Origin: Alistipes sp.
Lineage (GTDB): Bacteria; Bacteroidota; Bacteroidia; Bacteroidales; Rikenellaceae
Assembly (NCBI GenBank): GCA_017463615.1
Contig: JAFTOU010000002.1
Coordinates: 1 to 36,940 of the forward strand
DNA: 36,940 nt
Direction of reading: 5' to 3'
Positions 7,386-15,393 of the stretch are shown in pieces (within the stretch, counting starts at the first letter, position 1; every line of letters begins with the position of its first letter). The position numbers were made by a program, and so were the translations under genes. The notes under the pieces are model-generated. The model was not told the DNA's origin and searched no databases. It saw only the letters and a program-made list of their open reading frames with translations.

Positions 7386-8054
7386 CTACTTAGCAACTTT
7401 CACCATTTTTATATTGTTTACGCTATACTTTGGATTGAATCTGCATACATCTACATCGCCCACAATTCCCGCCACGCGACCACGACGGGTATACTGCCAT
7501 ATGGTGTACATTCCCTTGCCGTCAATTACGGGTCGCTTGCCGCCATAACGACCCAAGTAGAGGTGATAGCGGTTGTACTTGGGCGCTAAATATTTGTTGT
7601 AGAATACCTGCGAACTGTATATCATCGGCAGACAGCCATACTCCTTTTTGAATAGAGCTATCAGCTCGTCTAACCGCGCCTGAATGGCAGCCTTGGAGCG
7701 GGAGTCGGTAACCTCAATGTCAATCATCGGAATAAGGTCCATCTTCCGCCCTGCCACGGTGCGCTTGAAGTGGGCAAACTGTTCCTGCGCGCTGCTGGTC
7801 ATTCGGAAAAAGTGGTATACACCCACGGGAATACCCGCTGCACGAGCACCCTTGTAGTTGCGCACAAAGTATGGGTCGGTGTATGTCGCCCCCTCCGTCG
7901 CCTTGATGTATACGAACTTCATCCCCGCGCCCTTGACCTTCTGCCAGTTGATGCTCTTCTGGTAGCGCGAGACATCTATGCCCTTGCCCTGTGCAACGGC
8001 AAAAGATGTCACAAAGATGCTTAGTATTGTAAAAAGTATTATTCTGGTTTTCAT
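7386..8054 (-). CDS. Secreted GH25 lysozyme (N,O-diacetylmuramidase)
   Basis: The 222 residues have an N-terminal signal peptide (to about residue 21, FAVAQ) and one glycoside hydrolase family 25 domain. Motifs visible: GIDVSRYQ (Asp27), FVYIKATEG, GVYHFFR (78-84), IPMIDIEV with the Asp112-x-Glu114 pair, IWQYT, and GDVDVCRFN. The enzyme cuts the MurNAc-GlcNAc bond of peptidoglycan in the periplasm or outside the cell. The frame is open upstream to 8267, but that part reads through the repeat element, so ATG 8052-8054 is chosen; it is followed at once by a signal peptide. Heptamer units of the repeat end three bases before the ATG, so no normal 5' region remains. Confidence 0.9.
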   Translation of the reverse strand: MKTRIILFTILSIFVTSFAVAQGKGIDVSRYQKSINWQKVKGAGMKFVYIKATEGATYTDPYFVRNYKGARAAGIPVGVYHFFRMTSSAQEQFAHFKRTVAGRKMDLIPMIDIEVTDSRSKAAIQARLDELIALFKKEYGCLPMIYSSQVFYNKYLAPKYNRYHLYLGRYGGKRPVIDGKGMYTIWQYTRRGRVAGIVGDVDVCRFNPKYSVNNIKMVKVAK

Positions 8055-8057
8055 TTT

Positions 8058-8275
8058 TTGGCTGTTAGCTGTTGGCTTTTCTAAGGTATCGCCAAGGCGA
8101 TGATGTTTATGGATTGAAATACCACTGACGCCCCTCACTGCACCAATTTTAGCGTGATAAGGCGGTAGATACAACGCTCGGCAAAAATACCCGCGATGGG
8201 TTGTACTAAAGCGTACTACCCATTGCGGGTACTTTTTGTTAGCGGAAGTAGGTATCCGCCTTATCACGCTAAAAT
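8058..8275 (+). repeat. Composite repeat, copy 2 (array, hairpin, terminator core, inverted end)
   Basis: Heptamers TTGGCTG, TTAGCTG, TTGGCTT (8058-8078) are followed by the hairpin ATCGCC-AA-GGCGAT (8088-8101) and GATGTTTATGG. The terminator core lies at 8188-8231. A perfect 20-bp inverted repeat (8146-8165 and 8256-8275, ATTTTAGCGTGATAAGGCGG) encloses that core. Its right arm contains the stop and last codons of the gene ending at 8269, so an inverted copy of a gene end sits about 90 bases downstream of it. This fills the 214-base gap between two leftward genes. Confidence 0.85.
8183..8236 (-). terminator. Terminator hairpin with conserved GTACTAAAGCGTAC loop (after DUF3098 gene)
   Basis: The 14-bp stem 8188-8201 / 8218-8231 (TACCCGCGATGGGT against ACCCATTGCGGGTA, one G-T wobble) has loop TGTACTAAAGCGTACT. 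A and T runs flank it on both sides, so it can work in either direction; it lies downstream of the leftward yfhO-ftsX-DUF3098 unit. Confidence 0.8.
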
Positions 8276-8517
8276 CGCTTGAGGATGGCGTATATTTCGA
8301 AGGTAAAGCCAGCGACGACTATGATTGGGGCTAAGGTGATGCGACGGAAGGAGAAGATGTTTTCGTTGAACTGCTCGGGGGTGGAGGCATCGCCACCAGA
8401 CATAAGGATGAAGCCCAGCAGGATAATGACTGCGCCGAGGAGGATGAGGGCGTAGTTTTTGAGTGTTAGGGGCATCTTATCGTCGTTCTCGTTTTTCAGA
8501 TTCTTAAACCACTTCAT
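8269..8517 (-). CDS. Small membrane protein, DUF3098 family
   Basis: An 82-residue protein with two membrane helices (about 22-40 and 61-78) and between them FNENIFSFRRITLAPIIVV, typical of DUF3098. The family is of unknown function and in Bacteroidetes is usually found next to ftsX, often followed by uppP. Here it starts one base after the ftsX stop, and the following uppP is absent because a repeat and terminator come next. The position next to ftsX suggests a link with the cell envelope or division machinery, but that is inference. Confidence 0.75.
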   Translation of the reverse strand: MKWFKNLKNENDDKMPLTLKNYALILLGAVIILLGFILMSGGDASTPEQFNENIFSFRRITLAPIIVVAGFTFEIYAILKRF

Positions 8518-8518
8518 T

Positions 8519-9409
8519 TTAGTACAAATGTATATTATTAGACCTCATATTTACAAATTTATTTACCGCAAAGAGGGTAAAGAGCACCGAGACCACCACG
8601 CCAGCGATGACCATAGCGGCGGTAGTTATGGCGACAATCTCCACCTGCTCAAGCAGGGCGAGCTGCGGCAGGGTGTGGTCCAGGCCGAAGAGCGCGCCGA
8701 CAAAGAGCAGCGTAGCGAAAATACCTGCGACAAGGCCCTGCAGGGCACTACGGCTAAGGAAAGGTTTTATGATAAACCAGCGTGTAGCGCCAACGAGCTT
8801 CATCGTATTTATAGCCTCGCGGCGGCTATAGATAGTCAGTCGGAGGGTGTTATTGAGTAGCACCACAGAGATTACGACCATAGCGCCACCGAAGAGAATC
8901 AGCAGCAGTTGCATAGTATCCAGCACCGAGTGCACCTGCTCCAGAGTACTCTGAGGGTAGGATATATTGGTCACCTCCGCCATAGCTCGGGTTTTATCCA
9001 CGAAAGTTGCCAGGGCGAGCGAGTCGGCAGCAGCGGCAGAGAGGGTCACATCAAAGCTATCGGGGAGCGGATTTGTGCCCAGCACCTCCTTGATATCCAC
9101 ATCAAAGGCGCGGCGGAACTGCTCGTCGGCGAGCTTATCCTCCTTAGAGACAAAGGCGATATTGGCGACGATGCTATCGGCAGCAATAGCGCTGCTAAGG
9201 CTATCACGCTCAGACTCCGAGAGGCCATCCTTAAGCTCCACGAGCATAACAACGCCCTCGCGAACACCCTCCGCCGAGCGGAAGATGTTGTGCATGGCGT
9301 AGCCTATGCTGCCCAAGATAAAGAGCACCAGCGCAATGCTAACCGTAGAGACGGTGTAGGAACGCAATATTTTTCTGCTTGTTGAACTATTTTTCATCTT
9401 TCTGAACAT
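8519..9409 (-). CDS. ftsX: Cell division protein FtsX (ABC-type permease component)
   Basis: 296 residues with the FtsX plan: one membrane helix near the N-terminus (about 22-42), a periplasmic domain (about 45-165), then three helices in the C-terminal FtsX/MacB-type domain. LNNTLRLTIYSRREAINTMK and LVGATRWFIIKPF in the cytoplasmic loop are family hallmarks. With FtsE, FtsX regulates peptidoglycan hydrolases at the septum; ftsE is not in this window. The start overlaps the end of yfhO by 23 bases; a second ATG at 9397 is equally possible and also overlaps. DUF3098 follows at once, so yfhO-ftsX-DUF3098 is probably one transcript. Confidence 0.93.
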   Translation of the reverse strand: MFRKMKNSSTSRKILRSYTVSTVSIALVLFILGSIGYAMHNIFRSAEGVREGVVMLVELKDGLSESERDSLSSAIAADSIVANIAFVSKEDKLADEQFRRAFDVDIKEVLGTNPLPDSFDVTLSAAAADSLALATFVDKTRAMAEVTNISYPQSTLEQVHSVLDTMQLLLILFGGAMVVISVVLLNNTLRLTIYSRREAINTMKLVGATRWFIIKPFLSRSALQGLVAGIFATLLFVGALFGLDHTLPQLALLEQVEIVAITTAAMVIAGVVVSVLFTLFAVNKFVNMRSNNIHLY

Positions 9410-11891
9410 TTTTTCTTCTATACCACACAGCCCCAGCGAGTGAGAGCAGCAGGAGCAGCGAGCTTACTGCCGTAACAGCCTCTGTAGCAGTCCAATATGG
9501 CGCACGGAAACTCCACTCTACCGTATGCTCGCCCGCAGGCAGGCTCATACCGCGCAGGATATAATCCACACGAATGGCATCGGCAGGGACGCCATCAACG
9601 GTGACGCTCCAACCCTTATCATAAAATATCTCGGAGAATACGGCAAAGACCTCCTCCTCGGCAGTGTAGTGGTACTTCAGGCGGTTTGGTGCATACTCCA
9701 CAAGGGCAATATCTCCCGCCGTAGAGTAGGCGGTCTGCTCCGGCACATCGCGCTCGGCAACCACAGCGGTAGAGGCAAGGTCTACAATACCCAGAGCCTC
9801 AATCTCCTCATCAGCACCACGAACACCGAGCACAGAGTCCACAAACCACGCTGCCCCCAATGCGCTATCACGCAGGACAACCTCACCCTCTGAGGAGATG
9901 ATATACTTGGTGTTGAGCATATCAAGGATACCCTCGTGCGGAAGCTCTACAGGCAGGTAGTAGTCTATAATATCCTGATAACGAGAGAGTTTCGCGCCAT
10001 GATAACCACCCACAGAGCGGTGGAACATAGATGTTGTTGCATCGTTGAACGGCGAGACGGAGAGGTTGAACACGCGGTAGCCCAGCTCCTTATCCGCCAT
10101 AATCTGCTTATCCGCCTCGGTGGCTGTAATCTGCGTCTTGCGCGGAGCGACAAAGTCGTCGTGACTGAGGTATCTAAACGCCACAGGGACCATATCGGCA
10201 ATAACCAAAGTCGCAAGCAGGGCGATAGCGTAGCTCTTGCCCAACTTACCATAGACCACCAGCGCCACAACTGCCACGGCAAGCAGCACGAAGATAAGTG
10301 AGCGGAGCGAGTCGGCACTCATCATCTGCTCGCGCTCCTGAGCGATAGCTCCCGCCACAGACCAGCCAATCTCGTCGTGCAGACCCTGCTTAACCAAATC
10401 CTCAGCGCCTCCGTTGTTGAAAATCTGCTCAAAGCGGCTGCTGATACGCATAGCTGTACGCTCCTCGCCAAACTCAAAGATATTTTTGCCAAAGATGCTG
10501 AATATCAGCAGTATGCCTGCTGTAACACCTCCACTCCAGAGCAGAGCCTTGTGCAGTCGCTCTCTGTTCTGCTCCCTGAAGAGCTGCCACAGAGCGAAGG
10601 CTGCGAGCAGAGGCACGCTCCACTGCAGCACCACAAGTGCCATAGAGACGGTGCGGAACTTATTGTACATCGGCAGTATGTCGTAGCACAGCTTTGTAAA
10701 CCACATAGCGTTGCTACCCCAACTGAGCAGCAGCGCAAAGAGGCTCACAGCGACAATCCACCAACGATTTCTATTGCTACAGAGCATAATACCCAGCAGG
10801 GCGAGGAATACCGCCACAGCGCCCAGATATGTAGGGCCCGCTGTATAAGGCTGTGTGCCCCAGTAGGTTGTATCGGTAAGGTATGGCACCACATACTGCT
10901 TCGGCAGACCGATAAAGTCAAAGTAGTCCCATTCCTTGAGCACGCTATTGAGCGGAGCTGTGCGCTCCTCGGAGAAGCCGTCAAAGCCACTCTCGCCACC
11001 CATAAAATCGGGAACTATCATCGTCCAGCTCTCAGTTATGCCGTAGCTCCACGCCGTAGCGTAGTCCAAGTCCAGGCCATCGCTCTGACCCTCAACAGCC
11101 GCCACAGCCTCGCTACCTCCGCGGATAGTATCCTTGCTGTGCTGCATGGTGTAGAAGAGCGACGAGAAGTTAGCACCCACAGAGAGCATCGCCGCAGCCG
11201 CAAGTACCGCCGTGCGCTTACCAAACGAGGCGAGCGCCTTATCCTTGATGGCGAAAATCAGGTCGTTCACCCACAGGGCAAGGGCTGCAAGCAGGAAGTA
11301 GTAGGTTATCTGCGGATGGTTTGCGCCAATCTCCAGGGCAGCAAAAAGTGCCGCCAGAGCGCCTCCTAAAGCCATATTGCCACGCAGGGTCATATATATC
11401 GCACCCATCATTGCTGGGGCGTATGCTGCCGCCCACATCTTGGTGATATGTCCCGCACCGATGATTAGGAAAAAGTAGGTAGACAGTCCGTATGCCAATC
11501 CCGCCACGATGCCTATCCACGGGCTGAGCCCCATCATCACCACCATAAGCCACATAGAGAGCATGGCGAAGAAGATGAGCACTATAGGTTCGCCCATAAG
11601 GTTCATAACCTTGTCCGTCACGCCCTTGATAAACTGCGCGGGGTAGCGTATATTTATAAGGTATGCCGGCATACCGCCAAACATCGCGCCCGTCCACTGA
11701 GGGTCCTCGCCCGTAGCGGCACGGTGTGCGCGGATGTCGCTACTCATACCGTCAAACTGCTGGATGTCGTGCATAGCAATCTTGCGACCCTCAAACTGCG
11801 GGGCGAAACATACGGCACAAACAGCAAAAAAGGTCACCACGGCAACAATCGTTGGCGTAGCGGCAGATAGTATATTCTTCCAGTTTATCAT
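9387..11891 (-). CDS. YfhO family membrane protein
   Basis: 834 residues, strongly hydrophobic. There is an N-terminal membrane helix (about 12-32), a periplasmic loop with GMSSDIRAHR and WTGAMFGGMPAY, then about a dozen more helices and a soluble, beta-rich domain (about 590-800) ending before a last helix and a basic tail. This matches the Bacteroidetes YfhO family, polytopic proteins related in architecture to GT-C glycosyltransferases. In Firmicutes, YfhO has been linked to glycosylation of lipoteichoic acid; the substrate here is unknown. It is the first gene of a leftward unit with ftsX. A possible -7 box TATTTTTG lies at 11920-11913 on the minus strand, without a well-placed -33 box. 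Confidence 0.85.
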   Translation of the reverse strand: MINWKNILSAATPTIVAVVTFFAVCAVCFAPQFEGRKIAMHDIQQFDGMSSDIRAHRAATGEDPQWTGAMFGGMPAYLINIRYPAQFIKGVTDKVMNLMGEPIVLIFFAMLSMWLMVVMMGLSPWIGIVAGLAYGLSTYFFLIIGAGHITKMWAAAYAPAMMGAIYMTLRGNMALGGALAALFAALEIGANHPQITYYFLLAALALWVNDLIFAIKDKALASFGKRTAVLAAAAMLSVGANFSSLFYTMQHSKDTIRGGSEAVAAVEGQSDGLDLDYATAWSYGITESWTMIVPDFMGGESGFDGFSEERTAPLNSVLKEWDYFDFIGLPKQYVVPYLTDTTYWGTQPYTAGPTYLGAVAVFLALLGIMLCSNRNRWWIVAVSLFALLLSWGSNAMWFTKLCYDILPMYNKFRTVSMALVVLQWSVPLLAAFALWQLFREQNRERLHKALLWSGGVTAGILLIFSIFGKNIFEFGEERTAMRISSRFEQIFNNGGAEDLVKQGLHDEIGWSVAGAIAQEREQMMSADSLRSLIFVLLAVAVVALVVYGKLGKSYAIALLATLVIADMVPVAFRYLSHDDFVAPRKTQITATEADKQIMADKELGYRVFNLSVSPFNDATTSMFHRSVGGYHGAKLSRYQDIIDYYLPVELPHEGILDMLNTKYIISSEGEVVLRDSALGAAWFVDSVLGVRGADEEIEALGIVDLASTAVVAERDVPEQTAYSTAGDIALVEYAPNRLKYHYTAEEEVFAVFSEIFYDKGWSVTVDGVPADAIRVDYILRGMSLPAGEHTVEWSFRAPYWTATEAVTAVSSLLLLLSLAGAVWYRRKNVQKDEK

Positions 11892-11963
11892 ATCTTTTCT
11901 CTACAAACCACACAAAAATACAAAAAAACATTCATATTTCGGGTCTCTGTCGCAAAAATTGCT

Positions 11964-11971
11964 TATCTTTG
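11964..11971 (+). promoter_or_regulatory. -7 box of the polyprenyl synthase gene
   Basis: TATCTTTG fits TAnnTTTG, 43 bases before the ATG at 12014. The -33 region is only a weak match (TTTC at 11937). It lies in the 122-base divergent gap with yfhO. Confidence 0.55.
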
Positions 11972-12013
11972 CTAAAATATAAGACTGTTTGTACTATTTT
12001 TAGAACATACTGC

Positions 12014-13000
12014 ATGGTAACACTTGATGATATTCGCCGACCTATAGCCGATAGAATTGAGGAGTTTGAGGCATTTGTCCGCTCGTCCTTCTGCGAGCAG
12101 GAGGGAACATTACTTGCCGATATGGTGGACTATATCCTCAACTCGCGCGGCAAGGGTCTGCGCCCTACCCTTACGATGCTCTGCGCCGCTGCCACATCAC
12201 AATCGGGCAGCTTCGGAAAGCGCACGATGCTTGCAGCAATGCTTATAGAGATGATTCACACCGCCTCGCTGGTGCACGACGATGTTATTGACGAGTCCAA
12301 CCTGCGTCGCGGCAAGGCCTCGGTGAATGCCCGCTGGCAGTCACGCAACGCCGTTATTGTGGGCGACTATATCCTTGCACGAAATATGGATATAGGTCTG
12401 CGTAGCGGACAGTACGACCTGCTAACACACATCATCGGCAATATGGCTGTGCTCTGCGAGGGCGAGATTTTGCAGTCCGACCACGCCGGCAAGTTAGATA
12501 TCTCCAAGCAGGACTACTTTGACATCATCTACAAGAAGACCGCCTCGCTCTTTGCCTCTTGCGCCTCGGCAGGTGCTATGTCTGTAGGTGCTCCGCGCAG
12601 GACTATTGAGAGCATGCACCGCTTTGGCGAGATGGTGGGTATGGCGTTCCAGATTGTAGACGATATTTTGGACTACACGCCAAATAACAACACCGGCAAG
12701 CCCGCCGCTAACGACCTTCAGGAGCGAAAGATTACCCTGCCGCTGCTGGAGACTATGGAGCGCGTAACGCCCGAGGTGCGTAGCCAGATACTCTCTGCCG
12801 TAGAGCGCTCGGCAACAGATAGCTCGGCGGTGGAGTTTATCCACAAGCAGGTGGCAGAGAATGGTGGCGTGGAGGCTGCTCGCGAGGTGCTGCAGCGATT
12901 TTTGCAGCGTGCCCTCTCGGAGCTCTCATGCCTTGAGCAGACACCTTACCGCCAGGCGATGATTGACCTGTGCACATTCGTGGCGGAACGAGATAGATAG
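12014..13000 (+). CDS. ispB: Polyprenyl diphosphate synthase (octaprenyl/heptaprenyl type)
   Basis: A 328-residue all-alpha prenyltransferase that condenses isopentenyl diphosphate units onto an allylic diphosphate, here probably making the menaquinone side chain. Both aspartate-rich motifs are present: DDVID at 89-93 followed by RRG, and DDILD at 216-220. GKGLRP (46-51) binds the IPP diphosphate. An in-frame ATG at 11969 lies on the promoter -7 box, so ATG 12014 (MVTLDDIRRP) is chosen. The following transporter gene starts 24 bases after the stop and could be co-transcribed. Chain length cannot be read from the sequence with certainty, so the symbol is tentative. Confidence 0.9.
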   Translation: MVTLDDIRRPIADRIEEFEAFVRSSFCEQEGTLLADMVDYILNSRGKGLRPTLTMLCAAATSQSGSFGKRTMLAAMLIEMIHTASLVHDDVIDESNLRRGKASVNARWQSRNAVIVGDYILARNMDIGLRSGQYDLLTHIIGNMAVLCEGEILQSDHAGKLDISKQDYFDIIYKKTASLFASCASAGAMSVGAPRRTIESMHRFGEMVGMAFQIVDDILDYTPNNNTGKPAANDLQERKITLPLLETMERVTPEVRSQILSAVERSATDSSAVEFIHKQVAENGGVEAAREVLQRFLQRALSELSCLEQTPYRQAMIDLCTFVAERDR

Positions 13001-13024
13001 TAATTAACCTAAAATCATACAATT

Positions 13025-14293
13025 ATGACAAAGAAAAACGGAAATGTTTTTGCGATTGGAGTGATGTTCTTACTCTTCTTTATGATCGCATTTGTAACCA
13101 ACTTCGCAGGCTCTATGGGCGTTATTGTGAAGAACCAGTTTGGCGCATCCAATGCAATGGCTCAGCTGGGCACATTGGCAAACTTTATCGCCTATGCTTG
13201 TATGGGTATCCCTGGCGGACTTATCCTCAAGCGCAAGGGCTATAAGTTCACCTCGCTGCTCGCTGCTGCAGTAGGTTTTGCAGGTGTTGGTATCCAGTTC
13301 GCATCGGGCTATGTTGAGTCCTTTGCTGTGTATGTGCTGGGTGCTTTTGTGGCAGGTTTCTCTATGTGTCTGCTCAACCTTGTTGTAAACCCTATGCTCA
13401 ACACCCTCGGTGGTGGTGGTAACCGCGGAAACCAGCTCATCCAGCTCGGTGGCTCTTGCAACTCTATCGGTGGTACTCTGGCGCCTATATTCCTCGGCTA
13501 TATGATTGGCGGTCAGGCTGCAACTGCAAGCGTTGGCGACGCTGCCCCTGCAATGATTGCCGCTATGGCTATCTTCGCGCTGGCATTTGTTATCATCGCA
13601 CTCTCTGCAATCCCAGAGCCTCACATGGAGACCGCTGAGGAGAAGGCTGCTCGTAAGGCTGGCAAGGTGGCTAAGGACCCACACGGCCCAATGTCTTTCC
13701 GCCACTTCGTTCTGGGCGCTATCGCAATCTTCTTCTATGTAGGCGTTGAGGTGGGTATTCCAAATACCGCAAACCTCTATATGTCAGGCCTTGAGGGCGT
13801 AGGCCCTGCTGTTGCAGGTACTCTGGTGGGCTTCTACTGGTTCCTGATGATGTGCGGCCGTCTTATCGGTGGCGCTATCGGCGGTAAGGTATCGTCTAAG
13901 AGTATGCTCACTACCGTATGTACCGTTGCTCTGGCATTCGTGCTGCTGCTGATGTATATCCCTGAGTCTGTGACCGTTACAATTCCTGTTATCAACGCAC
14001 AGGTACCTGTAAGCATGGTATTTATGTTCCTCTGCGGTCTGTGTACATCGGTTATGTGGGGTGCAATCTTCAACCTCGCAGCTGAGGGACTGGGCAAGTA
14101 TACCCCAGTTGCATCAGGTATCTTTATGACCCTCGTTTGCGGTGGCGGTATCCTCCCATTCATCCAGGGCTGGGTTGCAGATAAGGTTGGCTTCATCGGC
14201 AGCTACTGGGTAATCATCGCCGGCCTGCTCTATATGCTCTACTACGCACTCGTCGGCTCAAAGAATGTAAATACGGACATTGATGTTGAGTAA
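13025..14293 (+). CDS. MFS sugar:H+ symporter, FHS family (fucose/glucose/galactose type)
   Basis: 422 residues with about twelve membrane helices and the layout of the fucose-galactose-glucose:H+ symporter (FHS) family: NFAGSMGVIVKNQFG in the first segment, PGGLILKRKGYK in the first cytoplasmic loop, and NPMLNTLGG with QLGGSCNSIGG in helices 4-5. The second half begins about residue 230 (GAIAIFFYVGVEVG). The substrate is probably a hexose or deoxyhexose. There is no kinase or catabolic gene next to it, although convergent deoC and galE lie just downstream. Codon use is strongly biased, suggesting good expression. Confidence 0.88.
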   Translation: MTKKNGNVFAIGVMFLLFFMIAFVTNFAGSMGVIVKNQFGASNAMAQLGTLANFIAYACMGIPGGLILKRKGYKFTSLLAAAVGFAGVGIQFASGYVESFAVYVLGAFVAGFSMCLLNLVVNPMLNTLGGGGNRGNQLIQLGGSCNSIGGTLAPIFLGYMIGGQAATASVGDAAPAMIAAMAIFALAFVIIALSAIPEPHMETAEEKAARKAGKVAKDPHGPMSFRHFVLGAIAIFFYVGVEVGIPNTANLYMSGLEGVGPAVAGTLVGFYWFLMMCGRLIGGAIGGKVSSKSMLTTVCTVALAFVLLLMYIPESVTVTIPVINAQVPVSMVFMFLCGLCTSVMWGAIFNLAAEGLGKYTPVASGIFMTLVCGGGILPFIQGWVADKVGFIGSYWVIIAGLLYMLYYALVGSKNVNTDIDVE

Positions 14294-14294
14294 A

Positions 14295-14323
14295 TAAAAA
14301 AGCACCCCGCAGGGTGCTTTTTT
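14295..14323 (+). terminator. Intrinsic terminator after the sugar transporter
   Basis: Stem GCACCC / GGGTGC with loop CGCA (14302-14317), an A run before and a T run after. The stem is the same as in the terminator at 4554, and it too is directly followed by a heptamer array. Confidence 0.92.
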
Positions 14324-14325
14324 AT

Positions 14326-14390
14326 TTAACCATTGGCCGTTAGCCGTTGGCCATTGGCCTTATAGCGGTATCGCTGCGCGATAGAGTTTA
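14326..14390 (+). repeat. Composite repeat, copy 3 (array and short hairpin)
   Basis: Units TTAACCA, TTGGCCG, TTAGCCG, TTGGCCA, TTGGCCT (14326-14360) are followed by GGTATCGC-TGC-GCGATAGAG, a hairpin with arms ATCGC / GCGAT, and GTTTA. The terminator core comes next at 14401. Confidence 0.85.
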
Positions 14391-14394
14391 GCGC

Positions 14395-14444
14395 AAAAAA
14401 GTAGCATCGGATAGTACTAAAGCGTACAGCCGATGCTACTTTTT
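14395..14444. terminator. Bidirectional terminator with conserved GTACTAAAGCGTAC loop
   Basis: The perfect 10-bp stem GTAGCATCGG (14401-14410) / CCGATGCTAC (14430-14439) encloses exactly the same 19-base loop as at 5043-5061, although the stems share no sequence beyond the closing GG/CC. Six A precede and five T follow, so it can stop transcription of both the rightward transporter and the leftward deoC. Confidence 0.85.
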
Positions 14445-14502
14445 AATGAATATGCAGCTAATGCCGTATTTTCACGGTAAATGTGCCGCTATTACGCGAA
14501 AA

Positions 14503-15381
14503 TTAGAAGTGGGAAACAGCAGTACCAAGAATTCCGCTCAACAAGTTGTTTGCAGCAGACGAAGCTCCGATACGGAAGAGGTCGGTGGTGAGCCACTCGG
14601 CGCCCAGAATCTGCTCTACGATGGTGTAGTAGAGGGCTGCGTCTTGTGGGGTTTTGACGCCACCAGCCGCCTTGAAGCCGACCTTACGGCCCGTTTTAGC
14701 GTAGAAGTCCTTGATAGCCTGGCACATAACCACAGCAGCCTCAGGGGTTGCAGCGACATCAATCTTACCGGTAGAGGTCTTGATAAAGTCTGCGCCGGCA
14801 GCCATAGAGAGCAGCGAAGCGCGACGGATAAGCTCCGGAGTCTTCAGAGCGCCTGTCTCAAGGATAACCTTCAGGACAACATCCGAATCCATCTCAGAGC
14901 GAATCATCTCCACCTCAGCAGCTGCCTCGTCGTATGCGCCCGTAAGCATCTTGCCCACATTGAGGACGATATCCACCTCGTCAGCACCATTCTCCACAGC
15001 CATAGCCACCTCAAGCATCTTAACCTCCAGGAAGGTCTGCGACGAAGGGAAGCCGCCACCCACGCTGGTAATACGCATAGGTGTGCCGTCAATAGCAAGG
15101 CCCACGGTCTCCACAAACGATGGGTAGACGCAGATAGAGGCCACATTTGGGATATCCGGATACTTCTGAGCGAAGGTTACGGTGCGCTGCGCAAACTCGG
15201 TAACCGACTCCACAGAGTCGTTGCAGGTAAGCGTAGTAAGGTCCACGGCAGAGAGGCAGAACTTATATACCTCCGCATTCTCGTTCTTTGTGGCTGCAGC
15301 CTTTGCCTCTGCCACCACCTGTGCCACCTGCTCTGCGCTCATCGCCGCAGCGTAATCGTTAAGGATGTTGCTATACTCCAT
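14503..15381 (-). CDS. deoC: Deoxyribose-phosphate aldolase
   Basis: 292 residues, class I aldolase with a TIM barrel. It splits 2-deoxy-D-ribose 5-phosphate into glyceraldehyde 3-phosphate and acetaldehyde in deoxynucleoside catabolism. The active-site residues are in place: Asp137 in NGADEVDIVLNVG, Schiff-base Lys201 in FIKTSTGK, and Lys237 in GFKAAGG. It is closer to the longer E. coli-like form than to the 220-residue form. It follows galE by 12 bases on the same strand and is probably co-transcribed with it. ATG at 15381 is the only good start. Confidence 0.96.
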   Translation of the reverse strand: MEYSNILNDYAAAMSAEQVAQVVAEAKAAATKNENAEVYKFCLSAVDLTTLTCNDSVESVTEFAQRTVTFAQKYPDIPNVASICVYPSFVETVGLAIDGTPMRITSVGGGFPSSQTFLEVKMLEVAMAVENGADEVDIVLNVGKMLTGAYDEAAAEVEMIRSEMDSDVVLKVILETGALKTPELIRRASLLSMAAGADFIKTSTGKIDVAATPEAAVVMCQAIKDFYAKTGRKVGFKAAGGVKTPQDAALYYTIVEQILGAEWLTTDLFRIGASSAANNLLSGILGTAVSHF

Positions 15382-15393
15382 AGTTTTATAGTG

